Positions 46,351 through 61,059 of a stretch of 64,000 nt of DNA are shown one piece after another; position 1 is the first letter of the stretch; each line of letters begins with the position of its first letter. The stretch is from Corydoras sp. C115. Lineage: Eukaryota > Chordata > Actinopteri > Siluriformes > Callichthyidae. The notes under the pieces were generated by a model. It ran no database searches, was not told the DNA's origin, and worked only from the letters and a program-made list of their open reading frames with translations. The DNA is taken from assembly GCA_019802505.1 (NCBI GenBank), contig JAFMOC010000031.1, positions 1,753,501 through 1,817,500 on the forward strand, in the 5' to 3' direction. The translations under genes were made by a program, and so were the position numbers.

Positions 46351-46700
46351 AATGAACCACTTTCTTTATAAACATGAAAAGTAAAAGTTCATCCCAAGAA
46401 AATTCTAACCATTGTCTTTAAAAAGGTTTAGTCCATTTAAAGAGTTTTTTAATAAGAGTTTAACACAGAGATTAAGATTTAACATTTTTCTCAAAGTTCA
46501 ACTCACGATAAAGTTTAAACATCTTTTCTTAATGAGTTCAACCAAAATAAAAAAAACATGTTTTAGTCATTTTCTTTATATGAATTTAATCCAAACAAAG
46601 TTTGAAATGTTTACTTCAAGTTCACACCATGAATTAAGTTTAAACCATTTTCTCTATAAGAGTTTTATATAAAAAATTATTATATACACATACAAGTTAA
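46351..46700. repeat. decayed continuation of the minisatellite
   Basis: Motifs such as AGAGTTTAACA, AAGTTCAAC, GAGTTCAACCA and AAGTTCACACCATG recur every 40-60 bp, interleaved with TTTCTTTATA, resembling the core at low identity. Confidence 0.5.
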
Positions 46701-47749
46701 CCCCACAATCCACAATTCCAACCAAATACCAACTTAAAAACACTTTCTTTAGAAACTCAAAGTTTAACATCCTTTCAATAACTAAACCTGTATAAAACCC
46801 AGTTTAAAACCCAAAGACATGTTACATTTTTATTAATTCTTATTTTAGAAATCTGTGTACCTACCTGTATGTCCACCTCTCATGTGCCTCATCAGAACTG
46901 GAACTCAAACGAACCTTACCTTCAGAAATGGCTCAGGTCTGGAATCAGCAGCACACAGACTGTAACCTCAGAGCTTCACTTTTCTTTGTTGTAAACTCGT
47001 GAATTTCTCTCTGGAGTCAAACAGCAAACAACTAAATGTTTCGACTCCATGTTTGGAACCAACAGGTGGACATTTCCCCGCCATTCTTTAATTGGGGGGT
47101 GGGTCCGGGGTAACAGGTCCACCCGTTGTTTTTAGTAAACGAGCGTTAGCGCTCCAAACAACGAACTAAACAAACAAACAAACAAATAAAAAAAAACTAA
47201 TTGACAAGTAAAAAAACTTGGTATAGTGTTTATATGAACAGTAAGTGCTGCAAAAGGGGTCGTGGAGCAAACATTTACAGTAGTTTTTATTTCAATGATT
47301 AAAATAATAAATTAATGCTATTAAACTACAAATTATATATAACAGCAGGTTTGTTGGACAGCTGATGCAGATGAGTTTAATAACGTAGGACAAGACATTT
47401 GTGCACCGTGCACTTCTGACCACTAGGGAGCGCCAATGATCAGTGAAGTCTTTAATCGGATTTCTTTCGCTTTTGTAAAAACGAAATTAAACGATTCTGC
47501 TTCCGAACTGGATTTTAATTCCTCAACAAACACCGCATTTTAAAGTTTGGACAGGTCTCACAAATACAATATCTCACAAAATCACGTGTGTATTTCAACA
47601 ACAGCAGAAAAAAAAACTAACAATTAAATCGATTTTAACAGAATTGCATCGAAAGTGTATTATATGGAACATTTTATTTTGTAATAAAACCAACGTTGTG
47701 TCTACATTTCGTTTCTATTTTTGTGGCCATCAATTATACATGTATTTTT

Positions 47750-47751
47750 AA

Positions 47752-47804
<53 letters not shown>

Positions 47805-47806
47805 GT
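47750..47806. repeat. (ATT)n microsatellite
   Basis: About 18 ATT units directly precede a SINE head. Confidence 0.95.
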
Positions 47807-47807
47807 T

Positions 47808-47889
47808 GGCGGCACGGTGGTTTAGTGGTTAGCACGTTCTCCTCTCAGCACTAGGGATTCCCGGTTCGAATCCCCATCTGGGTGGAGTT
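47808..47889 (+). repeat. Family A SINE, tRNA-like head only
   Basis: It covers box A and box B and stops at CATCTGGGTGGAGTT. The whole body and tail are absent. Confidence 0.85.
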
Positions 47890-48069
47890 AGTGTGACTTT
47901 ATTTTTGGGACGCTGTTTATTTGGGTTTTCGTGTCATCGTTAGATGGATTTCGGACATGTCTGATCTGGTAACGCTGACAGGGACGCGCGAGAAGTGCGC
48001 ACGCGCCGGCCGGTGGGCGGGGCCTGGGTGTTGGCATGTCTCAGAGCTGAGGCAGGCTGTTGTGGGCGT

Positions 48070-49444
<1,375 letters not shown>

Positions 49445-52400
49445 GTGAGTCCTCAACGGCTTATTCGAGGCGAATTAGCTGCTTGCTAACGCTAGCTCGC
49501 CAGTCTTAACCACTGGAAACAATTCGGTCCGGGATTAAACCGAGGTGATGTTGATTTTTTTGGGAGATTAACGGCGCTTTTCGGGGTTCCAAAAGCTCCT
49601 AAAGTCCGTGTCCCAATTTCGAGACGTTGGCGGCTGCAGGGAGCAGCTGACATTCCAGCGCTCGTTCGGAGGCAGGCTGCCTCAGGCCGACGTTTAACCA
49701 TTTTTTACTTTTCTTTTCTTATTATCATTTTATTAGTTTCACTGCAGTTATATCGGCGCTAAAACAAGAATTTGGGCTCGATTTAGTATTTTTTTTATAA
49801 ATACTAATAATCCTTAATTTCTTGGGACGGCACTCTATAACCCCAAATCATATTAATTTCGGTCTTAATTAGTCGAATAAACTTAAGAAACATTACTGTA
49901 TAACAAAAATGTGTGCCTTTTACTTTGAAGCACTGTAGTAAATCATTCCAAAACTCTTTGGTTTGCTGGAAATCGAAACTGGTTCCTTGCTGAGGGATTT
50001 CTCTGGTATTTTCTTCAGCACCAAACTATCTGAAGTGTTTAAAAAATGTATTTTTGAGAAATCAAACCTATTAATAGAGAGAGAGAGACCAACCTATAAA
50101 TAAATCAGAGGAATCTGCTCTCTTGGGGATGTTGTGTATGTGACAGTTTTGAGCAATTGCCGAAGCTTTCCTTTAAAATGATCCAACTAAGAAGAGACCA
50201 TTGAAATGTTAATGTTATGATGAAGAGGTTATGGTGTTGAAATCTCACCAACATCAGATTAATATTTGACTACTGATTTGCATATGGAAATCAGGCAAGT
50301 TAAACAGGGTGTATATAAGTACAGGACCATCATTCAAAAACTAGAATGTGGAGAAATTATTATTTTTTTTTTTACACCAAGTTTATGATTTGCTTATAAC
50401 AGGACAGTTGGACGGGTGGTACCTCGCTTATACTGTGGTTCCAGGGTGAATTTTTATTTTTTTTTGTTGATGTGCCGAATGTGTTCTTTAAACAGTTTTA
50501 TCAAATGTCTGTGATGTGGAACTGCAAGTCAGTTGGGTAGTTAAGTAGATTGGTAACTGACTCTTATCAGACTCCAGTTTATTGCCAAGTAAGTTGTCAC
50601 ATACGTGGAATTTATCTTGGTGTACTGGTGCATGATAATCATAAAACACACAAGAGTTTTACAAGATAAGGAAAACGCACTTAAGGGACGAAAGTTTTGA
50701 GTCATCTACACATTACAGCTCCAGCTTTTATAATGTGCTATTGCATCCATGCTCCAGGTAAGGCTTTCCTCAGAAATTTCGAGTGTGTGGCATGCATGGC
50801 TTTGGGCGTAATTCTTAGTCCATATATTTTATTTGTTTTAAGGTATAGTAATGCAAATTGTTTGTGTGTGAAAATGTTTGCAGTGAAAGGATCCTGTGCA
50901 ATGAGGTAGTAAAAAAAGCAGAAAGCTCAGGTAATGTTGCAATGTTTGTGTAGTTAATGTCTTATAAACCCCTCCACCCCATGCATCTCGAGCCTAGTTT
51001 ATTTTCCTAATGCTCTGAGGCAAAGCAAAACCAAGGTCCCCCAACGAGCCAAGGACAGAATGTCTGAAAGACGAGACAAACTCATGCATTCACACCAGCG
51101 TGAAACCAACCCTTTTTCAAATTAAAAAAGCAGATGCTAGAATAACTCCTTGCTTAAAGGGCTATATGGCATGATGTTTCACAAAGGTGTCCTGCCCTTT
51201 TAAACATGCTGAATGTGTATCATGCGGATTAATCTTAAAACCAGCTGTCCTTGAGATTTCTCTCCCTCCAACTTGGCTTAGACGAAGGGCTTCTCACCAT
51301 CTGACAGTGCCTGCTCAGACTCATCCGGCAGAGAGACATGGAACAGTTGGGAGTGCCATATGTGTGTGTTTGTGTGAGCGCACATGGATTCAATATCTTT
51401 TATTTGAAATTAAACAATTCAAAAGCTTACAGAATTCCGCTGGGAAGAAATATTACAACCAGTATTTATTGCTGCAGCAGTGGGTGTCAGCCGTCATCTA
51501 AAAGTTAGACGATTTATTTAGTAATAAAAGCGCGATAAGAATGTACTTCCTGTTGTGTTGGGGAAAATATGGTTTATTATCCTAGAGCCTGAACCCCATC
51601 CAAGAGTACTGATCCAAACAGATGAGCACAAGGATGAGCCAAGTTCATCAAACCAAGCTAAGATAAAAAAAAAACCAAATGCTACTATTTAAATAAAATG
51701 TAAATTGTAATTGGTCAGAGTGCAAGACAACAAAATGTAGTTAGTGTAATTGTGTAATCTCATAAATAAATACATATAAATGTGTTTGTATATATATATA
51801 CATCATTTTGTTTGTCCCCTTGTTTGATAGATTCATTGGGTTGCCACAACTACCGTAATTCCTCATAAACAAGGGTTGGGTTGCCACAACAACCATACCC
51901 GTCCACAACAAAAGCATTCTGTTGCTTCTGCCAAAGTTTTGGTCTGAGCCCTCCTTCATTATCATTCATGTAAAGACTGTGCCTGTTTAAACGTTGAATT
52001 AACAGTATTACCTTTTGCTGCGTGTCCCGCTACTTTGTGGAGGAATGCAATTTGTAAACATCCAGATTAACCTCTTCGTTACTTCACCAGTCTGTTTTCT
52101 GTCAGCAGCTAATCGTCACATTATGCTGCACTGCGCTGCTTGCATACTAATAATTGATTGGTTGGTAGTTCTGTGTTTTCCGTTTTGCAAAGTGGTCTTA
52201 AGTGTTTTCAAGGGTTTTTGCAACAGGGTGGAACTTTCCATTTACTCGAGATGAGAAAAAGAAGGCTTTTATTCATTCATTTGTGGATATTCTGTAATCC
52301 TGTATTCACAACAGACATGTTGCTGTAGCTGAAACTGTGAGCTCTTATTACAGATGTAATTAAACAGGTTAGGAAAAGGTTCTGATGTAGTGGTAAATAA

Positions 52401-53456
52401 GATGAAAGCAATACAATGTCTAGATTTAAATCCAGGTTTGAATTAGTAGTCTAATCCAGGCTAATCATATTAAACTTAAACAGCTGATGGCTGCTGTAAC
52501 AGTGTTTTATATTATAAGTGATAACGGCACATTTTACTGGTTTCCTCTGCAATACAACTTTGTGTTTTGATTTTAAAATACCTCAGTCTGATGAATTCTA
52601 TATAAAATAGTTTAAAGAGAAGAACCTCCTTTAATCACAAACATTCTGTAAATGACCCACATGTGACTACAGCCTTTATTTATCCGCCTAATAAAAGATC
52701 CATCATTACTAATTAATCAGTGCCATATGAGAGCAGGCCTCTATAACCAGAGTGCATTAGTTTGTAATGTTTCAGGTCTCTGATCACTTGTGCTTTTCTT
52801 AGCTGAATTCTTTGGATCTTGGCGTGATCACAGAATGAACTTGCTTTGTTTTTCATGTTGGAAATTCAGGGATTAAAATACAACTTGCTTGTAATAAACT
52901 GGAGAAAGGACACAGCACCTCACATTTCTAGCACTTGGCTGCCAGAGGATCGGCAACAATGGCTGAGTTGTGAGCCGAAAGGTCACTGCTTGCACAGTAC
53001 GGGATTAATAGCCAAGATATTCTGTTTTGCACAAATGCTTCGAAGGGTCAGTGTATCCATCCATCATTTTGTGGTGGATTCTGTCCTCTGTATTTGAATG
53101 CAATGGAGCGGCTGGTGAATTACAGTAAAGAGGTTCAGCCTCTTTACATGGACATGCAGTTAGACAGTTGGCATATGGTGTGGGCTGTTTCTACCATCAC
53201 AATAGAGCTTTTGTTATCGAAGTAATTTAATAACTCTTGAAGCCTGGCATTATAAATATTCCATAGTCTTATTTTTCATGCCTTTTGTTGCGTGTAAGTA
53301 CCTTACTTCAGTTTGAATGCTTATAAAGCACTTATTAAGAGAGCATTTTTATTCATAATTCTGAGTGGTTACAAAGTTAATTATTCAAACATGTGCCTCT
53401 GATTGATTCAGGTTCTTTAGAGCAACATATGATGCTGGGTGGCAACGCAATACATT
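49445..53456. other. fam13b intron 1
   Basis: About 4.5 kb in total before the next exon. One SINE (53469-53821) is recognised. The rest looks unique. Confidence 0.4.
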
Positions 53457-53468
53457 TACTTACATAAT

Positions 53469-53821
53469 CATTCATTCATTATCTTCCGCTTTATCCTATA
53501 TTAGGGTCGCGGGGGGGAGGGGGTTCCCCCATGCCCATCCAGGGGAGAAAGTTTTGGGTGCTGGGCAGATACACCCAGGACAGGGCGCCAATCTATCGCT
53601 GGGCACACACTCACTCACACAAACACACTCTATATGGGGCAAGTTGGAGAACTCAATTGACTTGTTCCATGTTTTTGGACTGTGGGAGGAAACCGGAGAA
53701 CCCGGAGGAAACCCACGCAGACACGGGGAGAACATGGAAACTCCACCCAGATGGGGATTCGAACCGGGAATCCCTAGCGCTGAGAGGAGAACGTGCTAAA
53801 CCACTAAGCCACCGTGCCGCC
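53469..53821 (-). repeat. Family A SINE in fam13b intron 1
   Basis: It is full length with a perfect 12-bp target duplication TACTTACATAAT (53457-53468 and 53822-53833). Confidence 0.95.
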
Positions 53822-53956
53822 TACTTACATAATGTTTTCCTGAAATTTTACATGCAGAGACGTTTCATTCCACAGGTTATAGGCTTATTTGGTTTGTCAT
53901 CATTTATAACCTTTAAAATATGAAGTTGTTCAGTGTGTTTTCTGTCCTGGTTTCAG

Positions 53957-54140
53957 CTTAACGACTGACGTCCTGAACGGGATTTGTGCTCCGTCAATGA
54001 GGAACTACAGGCTCATCTTTTGCCACAACCTGAAGCAGCCATAGATCCTTTCAATTCACTGCTAGTGAGTAGTGCAGGAGAAACGGTGAACTTCTGGATT
54101 TTTGAAGTAAAACTAGGTGGGTAGATTTTCAATATGGACT
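53957..54140 (+). other. fam13b: candidate second non-coding fam13b exon
   Basis: An acceptor TTTCAG ends at 53956. Two good donors follow: GTGAGT at 54065 and GTAAGT at 54141. The exon would be 5' UTR, with end 54064 or 54140. Confidence 0.45.
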
Positions 54141-54361
54141 GTAAGTTTCCCCAACATATTTTCATGTGTGCATGGATTTATGGTTTTCTTTCCTCCGGTG
54201 AAATGTCAATGACTTTTGCAGAAAACTTTAAAGAGTAGATGAAGAAATTTTGGCTTTTCTTTATTATTATTTTTTTGGTCAACAAATATGTTTATGTTTA
54301 ATTTTGCTCCACTGGTATCTCGACCATGCAGAGCGACTAAAACGGCGCGGCTGTGGAAGCG

Positions 54362-57300
54362 ATGAGGAAGAGCCTCTCTCGTACCCTCAGCGAGTCCCTC
54401 AACACAGCTAGGGTGTTCGGCATCCCTCTGGAGGAGGTGCAGCAGAGCGGCCAGCCAGGACACGAGGTCCCCCTACTGGTTAGGAGTATTGTGGAGTACA
54501 TTGAGGAACATGGTATGTGAACACTGTCTACTTTCAGGTTCTTTATCACTTAAAGTGTGCGGTAGCTCGCTGGTTAGGGTGTTGGGCTATCAATCAAAAG
54601 GTTGTAGGTTCAAATCCCAGCTCTGCCAAAGTTGCTGGTTTGGATCCCTGAGAAAGTCCTTTAAAGCTCATCGCTCCAGGGGTTTTATATCATGCTTGAT
54701 CCAGGTCTGTGTCATTGCTGTGGTGGTGTTGTGATATTTGGGAACCTGTGCAGGTGCTCTCCCTTCGTAGTTTCACTGTGTAATAGATGTAATTTTAGAC
54801 AAGAGGCATTTCCGCTTAGAGCTTTAAAACATGGTGCTGTAGGAAGTGTAATTAGGCAGATTAGGAAAAAATGACTTGATGAGATTCCTGGATTGTAGAT
54901 GTTAGTCAGGCAGCTGGTAAAGTTTGTGGTTCTGCCTCCTGGGATTTGATGAAACCAATACTGAATAGTTCAAATGGTTTCATTATGCTGCTTATAAATA
55001 GGCTTGTGAAACCATTACGACGCAGACCGGCGACTTCAGGTTCTCGAGTCTTTCAGGACTGTTGCATTAAAAATACACTTAGAATAGTCTTTATCTTAGA
55101 GTTTAAAGTAAGTCAACAGTTATAGGGATGGGTATAAATTACTATTATTGATATATTTCTATACTACTTATTACTGTGATTGATATGTGGTCTCAGTTAC
55201 TGATGTTGTCAGAAGAATGATTGTTACAGACTATTTAATTTAAAACACTGCATTCTGATGTTTTGTTTGTGTTCAGGGGGGCTGGGCCTTGAAGGTCTGT
55301 TCCTGGTGAATGGAAACGCAGAGCGCGTGGAGTGGCTGCGGCAGCGCTATGACAGCGGAGAGGAGGTGAATTTGGAAAAGGAGGCAGATCTGGCCTCAGC
55401 CGTCAGCCTGCTGCGTCTCTTCCTGCAGGAGCTCCCAGAGCCCATCATCCCTGCAGGCTTACAAACACACATACTTCATCTTTACCGAGGTGAGAGACAT
55501 GGGTTTGGTTACTCTCTCTCCCTCACACACACACACACACATTTTCTCATTTCTCACCATTTGCTATTTCTAACTTTAAAAAGCCCCTTCCACCCTCAGG
55601 CTGACGTTACAACCCATTTTTAGATTATTTGTAATCAGTTAGATCTTTCCATCTTTGGTCTAAATCTGTCCGATCGGCTCAAGTATGGAGCTGCTTTGTT
55701 ATATGTTTATAACTATATCACAAAGTAATGATAACCGTGCTGGTCATTACCAGATACTGAAACCAAAACTGAACATTTTGTGGTTACAGATTGCTGTAAT
55801 GTTTTATAAACACTGTCTTTAAACACTTCCCCAAAAAGATGCATTTTATGATGCATTTTGCTTATGTCAAAGATGTATCAATCTGTACAAACCCTCATCT
55901 CTGTAGAGGGGATTAATCAGAAACAGCCTCATATGTCCTGTCTTACCTTTGAGGTGTGTGTATGTGTGTTTATTGTGTTGTTATATGTAGAGTACAGCAG
56001 TGAGGATGACCTAACGAGAAACATTAAGTACAACTTGCAACAGCTGCCGCAGTTCAGCTACAGCCTGCTGCGTTTCCTTTGCCGCTTCCTGTCCAATGTG
56101 GCCTCTCTTCAGTCGGAGAGCTGGAGCATCGGAGCCCTCGCTGCCGTCTTTGGTCCCGATATTTTTCAGTAAGTTTTCGGTCGTTTGGGTAAATCAGAGA
56201 AAACTGACTGAGTCTGTAGTTCATTCATTAGAAAGTATGAAAGGAGCAGAAGTTCTGTGTTGTGTTTGTGAATGTTTGTCATCTCATCTCGAGCTCTAAA
56301 CCTGGACCCCTCACACCCTGGACACAATTTATTTCAGCTCCTCCCCTCCGGCAGACGATACAGATCACTGTACACCAAAACAACCAGACGCCATCACACT
56401 TATAAACAGCTTATAATCACTGCAGCATAAATGCAGCTTACCGTATAGATCTTATATTTTATAACATATGTATCATATTGGGCGGCACGGTGGCTTAGTG
56501 GTCAGCACGTTCTCCTCTCAGCACTAGGGATTCCCGGTTCGAATCCCCGTCTGGGTGGAGTTTCCATGTTCTCCCCATGTCTGCGTGGGTTTCCTCCGGG
56601 TTCTCCGGTTTCCTCCCACAGTCCAAAAACATGGATCAAGTAAATTGAATTCTCTAAATTGCCCCATATATAGTGTGTCTGTGTGAGTGAGTGTGGGCCC
56701 AGCAATAGATCGGTGCCCTGTTCCGGGTCTATCTGCCCAGCGCCCGAGACGTTCTCCCCTGGATGGGCATGTGGAAACCCCCACGACCCTAATAGAGGAT
56801 AAAGCGGGAGATAATGAATGAATGAATGTATTATATTGTACAGCAAATTTTGTAAATATAACTGTATATTGTAAATACAGTAAATTGCAATTTACAAGAG
56901 AGACACCATCATGCCGGAACAAAATTCCTTGTGTGTGTAACATTCTTGGCAAATGAAACTGATTCTGATTCTGATTCCGATTAAGGTTTGGACTTAAAAG
57001 TCAGGCGTCCACATAGTTTTCTGGTGATAAATGCCTTTGTTTTGTTTTATTCTCTGTAGCTTAGATACAGACGTGGAAGAGCTGAAGGAGCAGGAGTCAG
57101 TGAGCCGCGTCTTGGCTGAGCTGCTGGAGAACTGGGAGGATTTCTTCGACACTGAGGATGATATTTCAAGCACCAATGATTACAGCTCTATTAATGAACA
57201 GGTACTCGGACGTGTGCTGTTAGAACCACAATGTAAAAGTCACATTCTGCCGTACTTAATAGTTGGAGTTCTGTATTAAATCTAGTTTACTTAAGCATTA

Positions 57301-59144
57301 ACTAAAGGACACTAATAGGTTTACTGGTTAATGCTTACATAACTAGGGCAGAGGGATTTTTTTTCATTTATTTTGCTGTGAAGCAGGTTTAAAGACAGGC
57401 GGATGTGAAACTGTGGGAAGAAGCGCAGTCAGTGTTTACAACACATTATGTCTCCAGGCGCATGTTATTGTAATCTATGGGCAGGTCATGTGAAGGTCTT
57501 TGTTTTTATGCCTTTTAGCTAGAACATTCTTCATCTTGTTTTAACTTGTTAATAACAAGCTTTATAGACACAGTCAGTGATTGAAGACAGAGTCAGAGCA
57601 AGGAAGCTGCATTGTAGTAAATATTGATGCGTCGGCTGAGGGGATCAGGGATTCCCATCTACAGTTTCACCGCTTTACGCAGGAGTATCTGATATCCTGC
57701 ATTCATTCATGTCCATTCATGTCTTTAATAAAATGAGTTAGAAAAGTCACATGGAGATCCTGAAAATACTAAAAGGTCTAAGAACAAGAGACAGACAGGG
57801 AGATTGAGAGACAGACACTGCGGGAGGCTGGGGGACGAAAGGACAGATACTGGGGATAGGACATTCAGGGAGGACGGGTTGATGGGGACATTCATGTGAT
57901 GCAGTCTGAATAGTAATTAAATCTTTCTGCGTTCTTTCATCCTCTTTCACGAACCAATCTGACATTTGGATTTTTCCAAAGGAGCTACAAACATGTTCAT
58001 CCATGCAGAGCCATCCAGGTTCATCCTCACAATGCAGCAATGCAACTGCCGCCTTTTAGACCATTGTTCATGACGCCATCACAGGATCTTACAAAAGCCT
58101 CCGGAACAAACTGCCGTTTACATTCAGAGATCGTTGAATCGAAATTCAGGACATATTTACATTCAAATCAGGCAGATTAATTTTGTGAGAAACAAAATTT
58201 AAAACTGAATTATTCAAGATTCAAGAATATTTTATTCTCATCAATATCACGTGTTACATCAGATAAGAACGAAATTATGTGTCACGGACCCCGATTACCC
58301 TGTTATTTTAAAGTTCATTCATTCATTCATTCATCCATTATCTCCCACTTTATCCTATAGAAGGGTCGCGGTGGGGTTCCCCATGCCCATCCAGGGGAGA
58401 ACGTTTCGGGCGCTGGGCAGATACACCCAGGACAGGGCGCCAATCCATCGCTGGGCAGACACACTCACTCACACAGACACACTCTATATGGGGCAATTTG
58501 GAGAATTCAATACACTTGATCCATGTTTTTGGACTGTGGATGAAACCGGAGAACCCGGAGGAAACCCACGCGGACACGGGGAGAACATGGAAACTCCACC
58601 CAGATTGGGATTCGGACCGGGAATCCCTAGTGCTGAGAGGCGAACGTGCTAACCACTAAGCCACCGTGCCGCCTATTTTAAATTAATTTTAAAGACGAAA
58701 ATGAGAATGATATCTAAAACAAATCTTGCGTTTTTGGACTATCGCAAATCATGGACCTGTGCTGTCCTCTTTTAATCCATTAAACAGAGGTTCTTCTGTA
58801 TATCTGTCTTTAATGACCTGTTGTATCATGATGATTGATTTCTGTAAATATCCTCAGGTAATAACCCAACATTAATTTTCTCATTTAGTAATATATGGAA
58901 CCACCCATAGAACAAAAACTGCTCGAGATTTAATCATTTTCAACATTCAAATGTTACAGTGTTGTTTTGATTTATTGATGTTAAAGGGCTTATACACATC
59001 TCTCCAAAGAGCTTATTACAGCATCCCAGTGGGTTAAGCACTGGACTTTCACTTGGCAACAATATTAATTACTATTAAAGCTGTATAATAGGAGCTCTAT
59101 TTAATAATCAGTGTGGAAGCCTGTAATGTGAAGCCTGTTCTTTA

Positions 59145-59201
<57 letters not shown>

Positions 59202-59535
59202 GTGATGTTGGCTGTAAGGCTGTAAATCTCTGGGAAATGTGTAACTTTGCCATCGCACTCACAGCATATGACTCATATCTGCATACATGGAGAGCAGCAA
59301 CCACACATAGCCAATCAGAGGCTATCTGTGTGGTTGCCATGGTAATGTGGCAGTAACACTGCAGCAGATGTAGAGGACATTTGGAAACTGATGCAGTGCT
59401 GCAAGATATTGTGTAGGCAAAAGGACTTCGGGTCATATATTTACAAAATAGTCATTATTCCTGTTTATCAGTCACATGAGGCTGCACTGTGAACTTATCT
59501 GAATATTTACTGTTGACAAATACTTCTGATTTTGA

Positions 59536-59612
<77 letters not shown>

Positions 59613-60027
59613 CACAATGTAGATGAACTAGCTTTGGATAAATGTTCAAGCTCAGGTTTATTTATTTACAATAGTACATTGTCTCGAATCAGCTTTACAT
59701 TATTCTAAGCCTGAACCTCCAAAGGTCAAGCCGAAGTGACAAAAGGAAAAACTCCCTTGTGGCACTTTTATTTTAGGAAAGACACCTTGTGAGGACCGAG
59801 GCTCAGTGGGGGACTCCTCTTTCAGTGCCCGGTCAGCGTTAACAGTGCAGGACAGATTGAATGTTGTTCGGAAGCTAGTTGCTGCGTCTGAATTTTATCT
59901 GTTCGTCACAGATCACAGAGCTTCTAGAGGATGAAAAGATAGAAGTGTGTGAGGATCTTCCTCAAGATGGCGAGGACAGCTCATCTTCACTCCCTCCCAG
60001 TCACCCCCATGTCACCCCCTCATCCAG
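54362..60027 (+). CDS. fam13b: FAM13B N-terminal RhoGAP-like region, 3' partial
   Basis: FAM13B is a large intracellular protein with an N-terminal RhoGAP-like domain. Coding exons: 54362-54512, 55277-55489, 55991-56168, 57060-57201 and 59912-60027, all GT-AG and in frame, encoding about 266 residues. An in-frame TAA (54338-54340) upstream supports the ATG at 54362. FGIPLEEVQQ, NGNAERVEWLRQRYDSGEEV and FLQELPEPIIP fit FAM13B clearly better than FAM13A. The domain spans residues about 20-220. Its GxFRxSG arginine-finger motif reads GLFLVNG (residues 57-63), so the catalytic Arg is Leu. After it comes an acidic, Ser-rich segment (LLEDEKIEVCEDLPQDGEDS). The human protein is about 900 aa, so most of this gene is beyond the window. 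Confidence 0.95.
54556..54730 (+). repeat. degenerate Family B SINE in fam13b intron
   Basis: GGTTAGGGTGTTGGGCTATC and AGGTTCAAATCCCAG keep the head. The body is diverged and the end is lost. Confidence 0.65.
56290..56990 (+). mobile_element. LINE 3' end in fam13b intron, SINE inside
   Basis: 56305-56420 encodes PSHPGHNLFQLLPSGRRYRS followed by LYTKTTRRHH, the end of a fish non-LTR RT protein. Its 3' UTR ends in GATTCT repeats (56955-56985). A Family A SINE (56481-56828) interrupts it. Confidence 0.75.
56481..56828 (+). repeat. Family A SINE nested in a LINE
   Basis: It is full length, from GGCGGCACGGTGGCTTAGTG to the (GAAT)n tail. The flanks are ATCATATTG and ATTATATTG. Confidence 0.92.
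57210..58300. other. fam13b intron, no repeat recognised
   Basis: Single-copy-looking intronic sequence. No additional exon of FAM13B is apparent. Confidence 0.35.
58313..58673 (-). repeat. Family A SINE in fam13b intron
   Basis: It is full length with a 9-bp target duplication TATTTTAAA (58304-58312 and 58674-58682). Confidence 0.95.
59143..59200. repeat. (ATT)n microsatellite
   Basis: About 19 ATT units in a fam13b intron. Confidence 0.95.
59538..59608. repeat. (TA)n microsatellite
   Basis: About 34 TA units, 300 bp upstream of the fam13b exon at 59912. Confidence 0.95.
59650..59855. repeat. Family E interspersed repeat, diverged
   Basis: ATCAGCTTTACATTATTC, AAGCCGAAGTGACAAAAGG and GGCTCAGTGGGGGACTCC follow in the same order as at 36750. 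It ends about 55 bp before a fam13b exon. Confidence 0.65.
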
Positions 60028-60695
60028 GTAAGAACATCTCATTTTAAAGTGTTAATTAAGTGAACGATGGAGTTTTTTTTCTGGTTCTTCAAAGCAACAG
60101 GCTCACAATAATGGTTTGAAATGTATAAAGGTACCATATAACCACCGAAGTTGAAGGGTGGGACAAAGAGCATCTACTGTTGTCGGGCATTAAGCCTGTA
60201 GTGTTTATCGTTAATCTTATAAACACTGCCTGTTTAACTAGAACAACCAGCAGTGAGTTGTGTTTGTTACTTCAGTAATACCCGCTTCACGAAGCCACTA
60301 ATGTAAAAGGTATCATGACCCTGTTGATGTTTAACCAGTGTATTCGGAATGCTGTTTGTATTTTAGACTTATCTTGATTTCCTTTGTTGAGACAGTAAAC
60401 AAGAGAAATGGACTTTTCACAGGGTTCTATGCCTGATTTATCTCCCTGCCTATTCCTGTTTAATCATTCCTGCTGAACTAAAGGTTGAGGTTCTGATTGT
60501 TTTTGAAGTTCTACCTTTTCCAGACTCCCAGTCATTTGTCATTATCCTAGGTCTCATGTTGCCACCGTCATATACTGAGGCACAGCCTTCGTTTCATTTG
60601 CATGAACAAAATGTACAAGTCCCTGTTGTGTGTACTGAGTATTCTGGGTATGTACTGTATGTGTGTGCGCTTCACTGTATAACTCTATATACATT

Positions 60696-61040
60696 CATTC
60701 ATTCATTCATTCATTATCTCCCGCTTTATTCTATATTAGGGTCGGGGGGGGGGGGGGTTCCCCATGCCCATCCAGGGGAGAACGTCTCGGGCTCTGGGCA
60801 GATACACCCAGGACAGGACGCCAATCCATCGCTGGGCACACACTCACACAGACAGACACACTCTATATGGGGGAATTTTTGAGAATTCAATTGACTTGAT
60901 CCATGTTTTTGGACTGTGGGAGGAAACCGGAGAACCCGGAGGAAACCCACGCACACACGGGGAGAAAACTCCACCCAGATGGGGATTCGAACCGGGAATC
61001 CCTAGCGCTGAGAGGCAAACCACTAAGCCACCGTGCTGAC
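60696..61040 (-). repeat. Family A SINE in fam13b intron
   Basis: It is nearly full length with a perfect 12-bp target duplication TCTATATACATT (60684-60695 and 61044-61055). The head has a short deletion and the G-run (60746-60758) is expanded. Confidence 0.95.
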
Positions 61041-61059
61041 ACGTCTATATACATTTAAT

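Noticed and set aside
54134..54140. Upstream ATG as fam13b start
   Set aside because: If the donor at 54141 is used, this ATG meets an in-frame stop at once (ATG GAC TAG). The ATG at 54362 opens the conserved protein.
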